Assembly (NCBI GenBank): GCA_027576995.1
Contig: JANBQC010000330.1
Coordinates: 1-30,944 of the forward strand
Source of the DNA: Dimargaris cristalligena
Lineage: Eukaryota > Kickxellomycota > Dimargaritomycetes > Dimargaritales > Dimargaritaceae
Direction: 5' to 3'
DNA length: 30,944 bases
In this document: in pieces, positions 9,424 to 20,409 of the stretch
Position numbering within the stretch: the first letter of the stretch is position 1
Layout of the letters: each line of letters begins with the position of its first letter
Translations under genes and position numbers: made by a program
The notes under the pieces: model-generated
Databases searched by the model: none
What the model saw: the letters and a program-made list of their open reading frames with translations, nothing else
Told to the model about the DNA's origin: nothing

Positions 9424-11010
9424 TTAAACCTCCTCCACCTTGCAGTACTGGCCATCGTCCAGGACAGCGATGGCGGCACCCAGACACCAGCCGGTTTCCA
9501 CGTCGTTGATCTTTCTGGCCGTATGCAGGGTACGTTCCTCCGGGATATCATAGCCCGTACTCAAGAGCGAGTAGACGTAGTTCAGATCCATACAGTAGTG
9601 GGGGCGGGAGAAGAGCTCGGATTGGATCGCCGTATCGAAGACGGGCAGAATCTGTTTCGTAGCCGGCAATTGGGTGTTGGGCGGGTGCTGGTACATGCAA
9701 GCCCGTTTGGTAAGGGCCCGCAGCTGCTTGAGCTGGAACGTCTCCTCCAGACCCAAGGGCTGGGTACGATCGTAGAAGTAGGAAAACACGTAGATGGGGT
9801 TGGTGGCAAAATAGTCAATCAGAGGAGGTTGGTAGATGCCCTGGAAACTGCAAGGCGAAGTATCACAGGGGGCGTGCTTGTGCAAAATGCGACCGGCTAG
9901 GAGGAGACATGTCTTCCAACTTCCCGTATCAGTGCCCTGGAAGGTGACGGATTCCTTCAGCTCGGGGTGGTTGGTGGGCTTCCATTCCTCGGTGTAGTTA
10001 CTGGGGAAGCAGGGGTTGGGCACCACCAGGGTCTTGCCAATCAGACCTTCCTGGGGATGGTCACGCAGATAATCGTCCAGAATGGTTTCCTTGATCTGCC
10101 GGCGGGCCTCCTTGAGCCCGTAGCCCAGGTAGCTGTGCTGGTACAGGTCATAGTGGTGGCCGTTGAAATCCAGGTTATAGTGGTGGTCGCCGGGGTGCAT
10201 CGTGAACTTTTCGGCGGCGCTTTGCGAGCTGGGTTCGAACACAATTTGGGTGGAGCCACCGCCCAGATCGAACACGGCGGCGGTGGAGTCCTTGCTGGGG
10301 TTGCCCACGAGACGAAGGAGGTAGTTAACGGTAATCCAGGCGTAGACCCCTTCATCTTTCCCGTCCATGATCACGACACCGTCCTTCTTGATGATGGGGA
10401 ACGGGTACTGGTTCTCCAGGTGTTGGCGCACGGCGTCCAGGATGACCTGACTCTGGGCCTCACCCAGGAGCCGCAGCCCAGCGGTGGCCTTGACTGTCAC
10501 GGGTGTACAGTGGTGAAGGGACACGGGGACGTTTTTCAGCGCCGTTAGCATGAGAGCATCCAAACTCCGGGCGGCACCCTTGGGGTCGTCCGGGTAGGCA
10601 GACAGACCCGGTTTGGTATGCTCAAACACCTCGGACTCGAGTTCCGGGCCGTCTTTGCAGTAGTTGAACTTGTAAACGTGGATGCGGGAACCGGTGGAGC
10701 CGGCGTCGATCATCAGTGCGTACTGGATGAGAGGGCGACCCGGGTGGGATACGTCGCAATGCTCGGAAGAGAGGGCGGCATCCTTGGGGCGGAATAGTGT
10801 GAAGACCCGGCTGCTTTGCTGGCGCAGAGACGTCTGGCTCAAGACTAACCAGAGGGCCACCACGGCTAGACCCCCGTAGAAAAGGTATTTGTAGATGCGA
10901 CCGGCGGTCAGTGGTGATGAAGGCTTGGCAGCGTACTTATTGTTGCCCTCGGAATCGGCCACCGAGATGGAGTCGCTGTCGGGCTCCTGAACGAGCAGGG
11001 TCTCACGCAT
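9424..11010 (-). CDS. GDA1: Golgi guanosine-diphosphatase (GDA1/CD39 family)
   Basis: Single exon, 528 residues. It is a type II membrane enzyme: a cytosolic tail of about 42 residues, one membrane segment (about 43-60, LFYGGLAVVALWLVL), then the lumenal domain. The apyrase conserved regions are all present: ACR1 IDAGSTGSR (101-109), ACR2 KATAGLRLLG (174-183), ACR3 GKDEGVYAWITVNYLL (217-232) with the catalytic Glu, ACR4 FDLGGGSTQ (247-255), and ACR5 near the end with ETGWCLGAAIAVL. It hydrolyses GDP to GMP in the Golgi lumen; GMP then drives the antiporter that brings in GDP-mannose for mannosylation. It resembles yeast Gda1 (518 residues) more than the broader Ynd1/apyrase branch, which usually has a C-terminal membrane segment that is absent here. 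The ATG at 11010 is the first in frame and keeps the membrane segment. Confidence 0.95.
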   Translation of the reverse strand: MRETLLVQEPDSDSISVADSEGNNKYAAKPSSPLTAGRIYKYLFYGGLAVVALWLVLSQTSLRQQSSRVFTLFRPKDAALSSEHCDVSHPGRPLIQYALMIDAGSTGSRIHVYKFNYCKDGPELESEVFEHTKPGLSAYPDDPKGAARSLDALMLTALKNVPVSLHHCTPVTVKATAGLRLLGEAQSQVILDAVRQHLENQYPFPIIKKDGVVIMDGKDEGVYAWITVNYLLRLVGNPSKDSTAAVFDLGGGSTQIVFEPSSQSAAEKFTMHPGDHHYNLDFNGHHYDLYQHSYLGYGLKEARRQIKETILDDYLRDHPQEGLIGKTLVVPNPCFPSNYTEEWKPTNHPELKESVTFQGTDTGSWKTCLLLAGRILHKHAPCDTSPCSFQGIYQPPLIDYFATNPIYVFSYFYDRTQPLGLEETFQLKQLRALTKRACMYQHPPNTQLPATKQILPVFDTAIQSELFSRPHYCMDLNYVYSLLSTGYDIPEERTLHTARKINDVETGWCLGAAIAVLDDGQYCKVEEV

Positions 11011-13990
11011 GATGGAAGTCGAGTTAGAAATGAGCGGAGTGGGCCAAAGGAAATGTAGGTAGTATAAAACGCAGCTTAAGTATTAAAAAAACCCCTTCAG
11101 CTACCACACCTCATAAATAAAATGGAGGGGAAGAGACCTTTGAGAGGAACAATTAGCCGAACAGGGAGAAGAACCGGAATTAGCGGAGACAAGCAGTAAA
11201 AAAACCCATTGGCTGACGAACTAGGATATAAGCAGCAGGTAGGGTGGTAGCGCAGTCAAACCCCACCCAGTGGCACACAATGCTGCTGCTGTAGGCCCCT
11301 CTGCCATGTTCTATAATTCAGCAAAAGCCACTGAACCAATCATTATAAAAATGCCGACCAAACAAGAAACCCGATTAGAACCGTCCTCACTAGCTTACCT
11401 CCCGTTATTTCGCAGTGATTGGCGGAAGAATCATGATGCCCACCAAATAATAACAATGGTACATGTGCGAAGACTTCTCGCTGAAGGTCAGTCAGCAGGC
11501 ATCCCCACCAGGTGTCCTACTACTTGACACAGCAGTAGCCGATGTATTGGAATAGCCATCGGACCGTGTTTGGCTTATGTAGCCCTGGAACCAGAGAAAT
11601 TGTGGTCTAATATTCCCACCATATGTAGCACGCCTCGGCCGGCTCCATAAAAACATGACTATAGGTATCCTAATATGGGTGACTGCCTGGTTCCGCATAG
11701 GTGGGCATACCGGGAAGGCAGCTGCTGGGAATTGATATCCATGCAAACGAAATATAAACTATGCCCCACCTGGAATGGCCTAAAACAATGTCTTAGAAGT
11801 AGGCTATAGTGTGTTATATAACCAATATTCCGTGTACTGGGCCGTTCCATCCCCATCGAAAACAGCTATACAACCAATACCCACATTCATACTGTATTCC
11901 TGGACGAATACTGATGAACGGAGCTGCTCTTATCTAATCCAATCTCCGCGTAAACTAGAAGGATTAGAAAGAAGTATTACATAGCCAACCATACTTCCAT
12001 ATTATCTTTTACGGAGTGAGAGATGGGCCTCATTAATCCCAGCATTCGACGAAGCGATAACCATATGATGCTAGAATACACTAATTTTGATTTAGGTCGG
12101 CAACATAATTTAAACTCCTGCATCGAATACTATACAGCAAAACCGCCCAAGTTGTAAACCGTATTAGATGGTACTCCATATGAACTGCACTTATACTGCA
12201 GGCGCCACATGCATCTCTGCCGTAAGTGACAACTACTCGTGTATGCTAGATTTAGGGTCTTATTTGATTGGCGATACCCATTAGTCGCAGTGTATTGTCA
12301 GTGAGGAGGAGGGCGGGGGATACCAGTATAGAGAAGGGTATGCCTAAGTGAAAGGCTGCTTAATGGGGGGAGGGGCTTAAAAGAATACATGTAAAAACAA
12401 TGAATAAAAGTAGTCGGCTTTAAAGAGAACCAAGTAAACCCATTTATATGTGCCTCATATCTTCGATATAGTTATCCACAAATGATGCTGAAAATGGGGA
12501 AGGTGTCCCAGTGGGCTACCCGGGGCAAGGAGTGGTTGTGAACCACATGGGAGAGGTTCAACCGAGCTGTATAACGAAAAATCCGTTAGGTGAAGCAAAT
12601 ATTACTGGTTAAAAATAAATCTCCCATATATTATCACATACACTTATCATTTAAACCATTATACAGCTGGGTCGGATTTCACCCACATCGAGTTCTCTAT
12701 GGAACACTTGAAAAAGCATACCTTAAGCAATTGGTCAGCGTGTCCTGAGATACACCCGACAAACCCGTGGGACACCTCTGGAACGTATATCAGCCTGAAG
12801 CATATTCTCATTCAATGACCATTTTATGGCCTGCCATAGCCATCTATATTAGAACACAATTTTTCATATTTTTATAGATATGTCCAGTCAAACTTCCCAA
12901 ATGACCCATTTAGACACCATAGATAGCAAATCTCATAGAAAATGGCAAACATACATGAACCCTATAAACCCGCCCTTACAAATATACCCAATGAATTTAT
13001 CGAACACAAAATCATCAAACCCTTGACTAATTACACCCTGTGTGTGTCCAATACTATTTAGTAATGAATTTACTAATACACAACCATCTCGATATTCATA
13101 TTTAGGGTGCCATCTGTTTCCCTGCCAGGCATCTCCCTTAGGTCTGGAGTATCCATGTATCCAGATTTACACACCAGTAATGACCAGTCCGAATACCGCC
13201 CCCCCAAGAAGGATTGTTCACGTTATAAAATAGACTTGTTAGCCGTCCCAGTTGATTTATTTTGGTTTCATAATATAATCCCAATTACTCCTATCCCAAA
13301 GTTGGGAATTTTAAATGGTCTAGGATGGACCAATAAGTTCACAATATGGGATATTCCAGTAAATTGTGCAGCAGAGATTTAAAGACAATTTTGTGAGGTC
13401 GGGGATAATTCCTAGGGTATTCTATTTAAACTATCCGAAGAAATAGTTTCTCTATTCTTCTCCATTGTTTTCAAGTCGTTTTCCTCAACTAAAGTCGCCC
13501 TTTACTCGTTGACGGCTCTGGTCAACTATTTACTTTCGTCGACTTGTATTTTAATATTGGTCTCGTACCGCGGGTATTTGATAACTATACAAGGCTACCA
13601 TGGGAAGCCAGTGGAATGAAGGGGATGGAGCAGAGGCTAAATTCCATATACGGAAGAGCAGAGGGAAGGAAGAGACTGGTAAAATTTAGAGGAGTAGGCG
13701 GCAGTAATAGCCGCCCAATTTCATCCGTCCATCCACAGATTCCTCCCGATGGACCCTTCCTGGCTTCATGGTCAAAGACAAGGATTTAATGGCTCGCCTT
13801 GATCGATTGAGGTAGCGTGGAATGCATGAAGTTATTTACAACATACCCCCAAACACACAAAATTACCTCCCTGGGGATAAGAAAACATCGGCAAATGTAG
13901 GTATAGGCAGTGGCGGTCAAGCGACTACAGGGCGTCGTTGTATCGGCCACCAAAGTATAGAAAACCCCGCCTACACCCCACTTTACAACA
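11011..13990. other. gene desert, left part, with one MITE-like element
   Basis: About 3 kb of AT-rich DNA upstream of GDA1. Its first 250 bases must carry the GDA1 promoter; they include A-runs and purine-rich stretches but no clear TATA element on the minus strand. The rest has only short open frames (for example 11270-11527 and 13544-13789) without protein-like character. The one structured part is the element at 12543-12690. Confidence 0.5.
12543..12690 (+). mobile_element. MITE-like element, copy 2
   Basis: This 148-bp segment has imperfect terminal inverted repeats of about 33 nt: the left end (CATGGGAGAGGTTC... AGCTGTATAA) pairs with the right end (TTATACAGCT ... GGATTTCACCCACATCG). 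The inner block AAAAATCC...AGCAAATATTACTGGTTAAAAA matches the copy at 871-1020 closely, in the same orientation. It has no open frame. ACAT occurs next to the GGG/CCC at both ends and may be part of a target-site duplication. Confidence 0.75.
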
Positions 13991-13999
13991 TTATCATTA

Positions 14000-15910
14000 C
14001 CCATTTATACCTCAATTGCATCCCCCCTTCCCTCACCGGATTTTTACAAAGTTCTACCCCCATCCTCTCGGACTAGCTTAAACATCATGTATTGCATTTG
14101 CCCTGTCACCGCTACTGCGCTCCTTGCTTTGGTCGTGTTATAAACGAGATTGAGCGAGTGTAGGAATATTCAGGAAGATAGCTTTATTATAATTAGCGGC
14201 CCCAATAGGGTATGAAGACTAATGTAGCGATTGTAGGAAATGAAAGTAAACGTATGGGAGCAATAGTCATCTGAGGACCCGTCTCTGGGTTGGCCAACGG
14301 TTCCTTTTTATACTGGCATAACTCAAGAACCATTTATGCGCATACAGCCTTCAGGATGAGTCGGGGGTAGTGGAGGAGAAGATACCATCGGATGCCTGGC
14401 TATATGCACTGTCTGCTTGTCGCCGGGTACATCTGGCGCCGCAATATTAACAGTCACAAGCCCTACTTTACTAGCCTTGCCAATGTCTAGTAATGTCGGA
14501 CATACTACTTTGCCTGTGCCAACCTCCCATATTCACCGTCGCCAACCTTCACCCTTCTTTCCATTCCCTCCTCCATCTAGCAGTATGCCTGGAACATGGG
14601 TCGACATAAAGAAGGAAACCCCGAAAGCCGGTGGAACCAGCACCTCATCTCCCGCGACTTTCAAATCCACTGGCACGAAGCCTAGTGGTGGCGCGAACAA
14701 CCAAAAAGCGGGTGTAACCAATTTCCCAACCTCTAAGTCCCTGAAACCCATTACTGTGAATACAAAGAATACATCTTCTAGCGCGGTGTTTGTTTTCTAC
14801 CGCAAAGAAAGTCACGCCGAAAGCCAATGGCTATGAAACTAAGATCATTAAGAAATAATACCTCGAAACAGCCGACCAAAGCATAGAAGTCACCATCGCC
14901 CAGTCCCCCGTTTTTTCATCAACCTTTGCGGATTCGGTATTGCTCATCTACAGGAGGCTGCTTGCCCCCCAGAGTCCTATCAATGGGCAGCACCCATGGT
15001 TTATTTCGGCCTATCCGACGATATTATCGCCCAACAGCTCCGTTTAGTGTTGCTGTTATATCCCAAATGCGGTGGTTCATTAACAGCCATATATTGCCCT
15101 TTTCATTCATCCCTCGATGTTTTCACTACCTTCATTTTGAGGGTTTTATTGTAATTTACACTATCTTACTTCAGCAGCTACTCTGTATCTTGGACAACTT
15201 ATTTTCGCGATTCCAATAAAGCATTCCTATAGTTGTATATAAGCCCATAAAGGTACGAAGATATATTAGCGTATTTTAAGTATTAGCAATTGGGTTCTTC
15301 CTCCCTGGCCTATCATTTGGAATTATGAATATTATATTCTGCCTAGAGGAATACAGTCTGAACCTACCCTGGTTCAGTATTGTGAAGACTGCTTAACCTG
15401 GTATGTGCCCATTATCTGTAGTTCGGGTAGAAGCGTCTTGCTGATAGTATAGGGCATTCATAATACTTCAGATCAGCTATTCCTGCTCACTAGGTCTATA
15501 ATCCCTCCCAGCAGTGGAAAGTCTCTACTAAAGCTGATGTGCCCGGATGTGCACACTATAGCCATTGTCTATATAATATCAATAATACCATATTATTAAA
15601 TAGGGGCATATATATACAAACTGCTTGGACTGGGCACTGGTTGTTCAATATTGGACGAATATTTCTTTACTACTAACCGTCTAATGACCCGCTGTGTTTG
15701 GCACGGCCCCTTGCTGTTAGCTTTTGGCACTCCCAAATAGCGGTCCATATACTCGGCACTTGCCGTATATACATACTGTACTATATATTCAGCACCAACC
15801 ATAGCCAAGGCATTTTCCTGTACGCATTAATATTAATCGCAAAAACATTACCTTTCGCTCCAATTTTGAATATTCAATTATTGGGCGGTGTATAGCGTAT
15901 GTCGAGCTCC
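14000..15910 (+). repeat. Dispersed repeat copy A (inverted partner at 28.4-30.0 kb)
   Basis: The plus strand here matches the minus strand of 28400-30030 block by block in the same order. Easy anchors: 14113-14131 against 29875-29857 (CTACTG.GCTCCTTGC.TTG); 15050-15088 against 29262-29224 (GTTGCTGTTATATCCCAAA, then GTGGTTCATTAACAGCC); 15345-15366 against 28973-28952 (GCCTAGAGGAATACAGTCTG); and about 15458 against 28856 (AATACTTCAGATCA). Differences are substitutions plus indels, so the pair is old. Copy A lacks the 150-bp element found in copy B and has about 300 extra bases between roughly 14135 and 14440, as well as a longer stretch around 14640-14820. Ends are approximate. Confidence 0.8.
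14090..15220 (+). pseudogene. Decayed gene for a leader-bearing protein, in copy A
   Basis: Three gene-like parts are shared with copy B in order. First, an ATG at about 14090 opens a short leader-like frame (C-x3-T-x-T-ALLALV) that stops after about 18 codons. Second, an open frame at 14417-14836 is rich in Thr, Ser, Lys and Pro (for example PKAGGTSTSSPATFKSTG). Third, bases 14859-15044 are open for 62 codons without a start; its core, read in the same frame in copy B, shares IYRRLLAP and SSTF with mostly conservative changes around them. An AATAAA at 15215-15220 is also shared with copy B. Read together: a former secreted-protein gene, now broken. A short functional gene with extra introns is the alternative. 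Confidence 0.45.
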
Positions 15911-16826
15911 CGGACATTAAACCCTTATGTTTTCTCTGTATTCTTTTGCCTGACGCCTTCAGAATGAAACTTGCCTAGTTTTCTATTAGACCGTCTGGTG
16001 TGGGCAAAACAACCTGCCGCCACAGTATGCAACAACTGCAAGTTCGCCCTAAGATACCAAGCCATCCCTGTAAATCCCCACCCCGGTTTTACCTGTATAT
16101 ACTGGAGACTGGTATACTATGATAATAAAGAACCCCAGTCTCCAGAAATCTAGATGACTTTATTAAATTGGATTGGATTAGGCTTAAAATTTCAATTTTA
16201 GTTGTTGATGTAGACCTTTGTTTTTAGCGGCATCGAGTAGCATTGGCCCAGTCTAATTCGGGATATAGTTTTCGGATATTAGTTCCTGTTTTTAGTACAT
16301 ACCCCTATTTAAGCCGAGATTCCTGCAGCCACTGCTAGTCATTTTAGTAAGAGGTTAGTAAGTGAGAGCGGGGTGGCTGCAGGAGCCGCCGAGCGGGGTG
16401 TGGGGGATGAAGCCAAGTCCGCCTTAATCTTGTGTTTGTGGGCCTTTCTATATTCAAACACACTCAGCCGGCCACTACTCGCCCCGCTTTAGGCGCAGGG
16501 GAGAGAAACCTAAAGGACGAAAAAGCGATGAACCCAAAACACTCCAATCCCCAAACATGTAAACAACTCTGCCCAATCAATGGGCCAGATATCTCCCCTT
16601 CTAACAACACGTTTTACTTAGCTCTGCTGGTCGGCTGCACTCAGGGACCTGTCTTTCTTTCTCTTTCTCTCTCTCCCCTCCACTCTCTCCATTCAAACCC
16701 CGACTTGGTTCAGTTACTGATTGTCATCAGAGAACTGGTTGGTTGTTCCATTGAGTAAAGCCCTCCTTTTACGCCCTTTTTTAATCCTTTTATTATGAGT
16801 TTGCATTGACGCTATCTACCATCACC
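15911..16826. other. intergenic, upstream of the DBF2-like kinase
   Basis: About 900 bases. The right half turns C/T-rich (TTTCTTTCTCTTTCTCTCTC near 16650), as is common in fungal promoters. The 108-codon frame at 16432-16758 lies in this promoter region and has no recognisable protein. No other feature seen. Confidence 0.5.
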
Positions 16827-16833
16827 TATATAA
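16827..16833 (+). promoter_or_regulatory. TATA box candidate for the DBF2-like kinase
   Basis: TATATAA lies 53 bases before the ATG at 16886, in C-rich surroundings. If used, the leader would be very short. Confidence 0.45.
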
Positions 16834-16885
16834 CCCACCCATCCGTTGCTACCCAGTGTATCTTCCCCACTCTCCGTTGCCAACC

Positions 16886-19021
16886 ATGCTCCGCACTCCC
16901 GACCACAGTGTCGAAAGTCGAATGGACGGCCTCACCATCGGCAACCCCGCCCCGGGAGGAGTCTCCGACCACCCCACGGTCGCCCGAGTGGTCGCCTCGT
17001 CGTCTTCGTCGTCGTTGTCGTCCGGCACTGCCGCGGCCTCCAAGCCCCGGTCGGCGCTCATCACCCAAGCCGCCCCCCTAGTCGAAGTCAGTACCAAGTC
17101 GGCCTCCTCCGCCGGCCATGCCTACGGGGGCCCCACCGCCGGTATCATGACCAAACGAGCCCAAATGATGGCCCTCGACCCCGTGGTGCGCCGCAAATGC
17201 GAGGCCACGCAAGTGTACTTCCTGGACTATTACTTCGACCTGTTGTCCTATATTAAGCACCGCAAGGGCCGGTTCCAGAAACTGAAGGATGACTTGCGGA
17301 AAATCCAGGTCACCCAGAATCAGGCCCAGCTAGCCTGGCGGCGCTACTGTGCCGACGAAACAGCTTACCTGCGTCGGCGTCGCATTCGCACCCAGGAGAA
17401 GGAGTTCAATATTCTGGCCCAGATTGGGCAGGGCGGCTACGGCCAGGTAAGTAACTGATATTTATACCAAAGTATCTGTTCGATCAACTATTCCCCAAAA
17501 TTGAATGACAATCCACCATCGTATAAACCACCGCATGGATGGTACTTCCAACCGAGTTGCAGAACACTATATGTTAACCATGTGGCATGCTCTATGATTT
17601 TTGATGACCATGTAAACGTGCACTTGCAGGTCTTTTTGGCTCGTAAGCGCGACACCGGTGAAATCTGCGCTCTCAAGAAAATGAACAAGAAACTACTGCA
17701 GAAACTCAATGAAGTTCAGCACATCTTGACCGAACGGGATATTCTCAAGGCGAGTCACACCGACTGGCTGGTCAAGCTCCTGTACGCCTTCCAAGACCCC
17801 GAGCATGTCTACCTAGCCATGGAATATGTTCCCGGTGGTGACGTCCGCACCCTGCTCAATAGCAACGGCATCCTCTTGGACAAGTACACCCGGTTTTACG
17901 TGGCAGAGATGTGTTTGGCGGTAGTGGCTCTGCACAAACTGGGTTACATCCACCGCGATCTCAAGCCCGAAAACTTCCTGATTGATTCAACCGGCCATGT
18001 CAAATTGACTGATTTCGGCCTGTCCAAGGGCAACCTCAGCTCCCAACGAGTAGATGCCCTGCGCCACAAATTGGAGGCCGTCAAGAACAACCAAATTATC
18101 TACCGTACCTCGGAAGAAAAACGTAGTTTCTACCGGTCCTTGAAGCGCGAGGACATGACTTGTGCCTTTTCGGTGGTGGGATCGCCCGACTACATGGCCC
18201 CGGAGATTATCACGAACCAAGGGGCCGGCTACGATAACCGGGTCGATTTTTGGTCCATCGGGTGTATTCTGTACGAGTTCCTGGCTGGCTACGCCCCCTT
18301 TACTGCCCCCACTTTGGATGAGGTCTGGGTCAATGTATACCACTGGGAGCGGGTCTTTGAGCGCCCAAAGTTCGACAGCATCGAGGCGGAACAGAATTTG
18401 ACCGCGGAGGCCTGGTCCTTGATTAACCAACTGATTACCCACCGCAACAATCGCCTGTCGTCCCTTACTGACATTCAAAACCACCCGTACTTCCACCACT
18501 TTGACTTGGCCACCATGCGAGAGACTGTGGTAAGTATCAGTATTTAATATATATTCAGTTGATGGTCCTGGTTGTTGGCTTAGGCCAGTAGCTCGGTGGT
18601 TTTGATGACGAATTCCCCATTGTAGACAACCCGGCCGTCTATATCACCGACTCTGGCATGATATAACCCTCCACTCTAACCCCCTAGGGTGCCATTCCTT
18701 GATTCTTTACCCCCATTCTGCTTACAGGACCCACCATTCGTCCCAATGCTCGAGTCCGAGGCGGATACTTCCTATTTTGATGATTTTACCAATCCCGACG
18801 ACATGGAGATATACAAGGACGTCAACAACAAGAAACAGCAAATTGAGGAATCCATGCGTACCACCGAGCACCAGACCACCGCCAACAAAGACGGCGGTAC
18901 AGCCGACCCTGGTGGTGACGCCGGCCTACCGAACGCCACCGCGGGGTTGAAGGAAGACCGGGCGGCGTTCATTGGATTCACTTTCCGTCACCGGGATTTT
19001 CTGCCCACTGGACAGCGCTAA
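16886..19021 (+). CDS. DBF2: NDR-family kinase, Dbf2/Sid2 type
   Basis: Exons 16886-17446, 17630-18529 and 18728-19021, all joined in phase 0, give 584 residues; both introns start GTAAGT. Dbf2/Sid2 is the Mob1-bound kinase at the end of the mitotic exit / septation initiation network. Residues 1 to about 100 are a low-complexity Ser-rich tail. Then comes the Mob-binding region (RRKCEATQVYFLDYYFDLL and a basic helix). The kinase domain has the Gly loop GQGGYGQ (181-187, cut exactly by intron 1), Lys203 in CALKK, HRDLKPEN with Asp297, DFG at 315-317, the long NDR insert, and the activation segment AFSVVGSPDYMAPE with Ser368 at the place of the Cdc15-phosphorylated Ser of yeast Dbf2. The end has PPFVP, DTSYFDDF and the hydrophobic motif GFTFRHRDF with Thr572. 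All catalytic residues are present. The ATG at 16886 is in good context (CCAACCATGC). Confidence 0.95.
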
Positions 19022-20409
19022 ATCATGGCTTGAGTCGCTCCAGCCCGATTTATTTTTCTTAAAGTTTCGACATTTTATTTTATTTTTCCGATAATTACCC
19101 TAGTCTGGGCCGATGGCTATGGCGGGTTTGGGTCATCCCTTGTGAAATGTCCCTCGATGCCTCCTTGTCCTAGTCGATTCCTGTTTTCGCCTAAAATCTG
19201 CGGACCAACCCCCGTCGTTTCCAAGCAGCTACGACCATCCCCCCAACTACCGGGGCTAGTCTTATTTATCTTGCCCGGGGCTTTTTTATATCACCCGATA
19301 TTCATATCGACCATGCCCATTTTTTTATAACGTAAACCAACTGTATTTCTTTACATTTTCAGGGTGTCGTAAAATCACAACTTTATATACCACCGCGCAC
19401 CCCCCCCTCCTTTTATTATTTAATGGCAGGTTTATTATGTTACCAACATCCAATTCATATTCAGTTTGATTCGCATCTATTCCAGTACCTCCTCCACCCT
19501 TTACCATCCGGTAACTTTGCCAGTAACAATTTTCGACTCTACCCAAGGCTCAAGTAGTCTGTTGGATTAAGTATCAGTAGCACCCCCAGTGAGGTAGTTA
19601 GATCCCTGGACGATTTAGTTGCCAATGATTTCTGATACGAATGATACATTTGAGGTGTGCAAATCGGTTGAACACTAATTGGGTATATATGGGTGGGCAT
19701 TTTATCGGCCAATTTCCGATCCCAAAGAATCGAATAGATTGTGTGGTGGAGAAACCAGGCAGATTTGATCCAGTGAATTATTTATTAGTGGACTGATATT
19801 CTTGTTTGCAATGGTGACTGAAGTAGCTATTTTGAGTGGCTCTTGTTGTATCGTTCAGGTGGCCATCTCTTTTGGGCCTATATTATGATCAGACTCACGT
19901 GGACTGGCATCCAATGGGACTTTTTTATAGATAAGTTTCCCAACAACCAGTAAGCGTCGTGGAATACTGATATGGGATGGGATAATCTAGTAGAAGAAAA
20001 TGAAAATGGGCCAGAAATGTGCGCGTGTCACAATCGAATTGAAATGCCCTCTTTCTTGCTGTATTATGTGGTGCGCGGTAAAGAGGCGCTGGACTTGACT
20101 GGCTAACTAAGAAAGAAGGACCTGGTCAACTAGTTAAATAAACTGGGGGAGTTTCCACGCATACACCAACCTCCAACAGGGCATGCGATTCCTTCAACAG
20201 CCTTCGTTGTTTTGTGTCCTTTTTCCGCCTGTATGATCAGTGGTGTTGTGTGTGGATCGGTTGAATTTCCCTTTGCTCTTTGTTGTTCGCTTGCCCATTT
20301 TTGTTCTTTATACTTCTTAATTCAGTCTAGTCAGACCCTTTTCTTCTATCGAACTACTCGACCCATTCTTCAATATATCCAGTTAGCTCTTTTATTTTAT
20401 TATTTCGAT
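19022..20409. other. intergenic between the kinase and TIM23
   Basis: About 1.4 kb. The first 70 bases are T-rich (TTTATTTTTCTT, TTTTATTTTATTTTT), suiting 3'-end formation of the kinase. The last 200 bases are T/C-rich and precede TIM23. An open frame runs in phase from 20212 into TIM23; its extra 66 residues are hydrophobic, CTG/TTT-rich and look like translated leader, so I do not use them. Nothing else is supported. Confidence 0.5.

Noticed and set aside
9967..10548. 193-codon open frame on + inside GDA1
   Set aside because: It is the antisense shadow of GDA1, whose conserved regions are complete on the minus strand; the Val/Gly-rich translation is typical of an antisense frame.
17987..18499. 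170-codon open frame on - inside the kinase gene
   Set aside because: Antisense shadow of the kinase exon 2.
20212..20409. In-frame N-terminal extension of TIM23
   Set aside because: Its 66 residues look like translated T/C-rich leader, while the ATG at 20410 gives a normal Tim23 start; the frame is open by chance.
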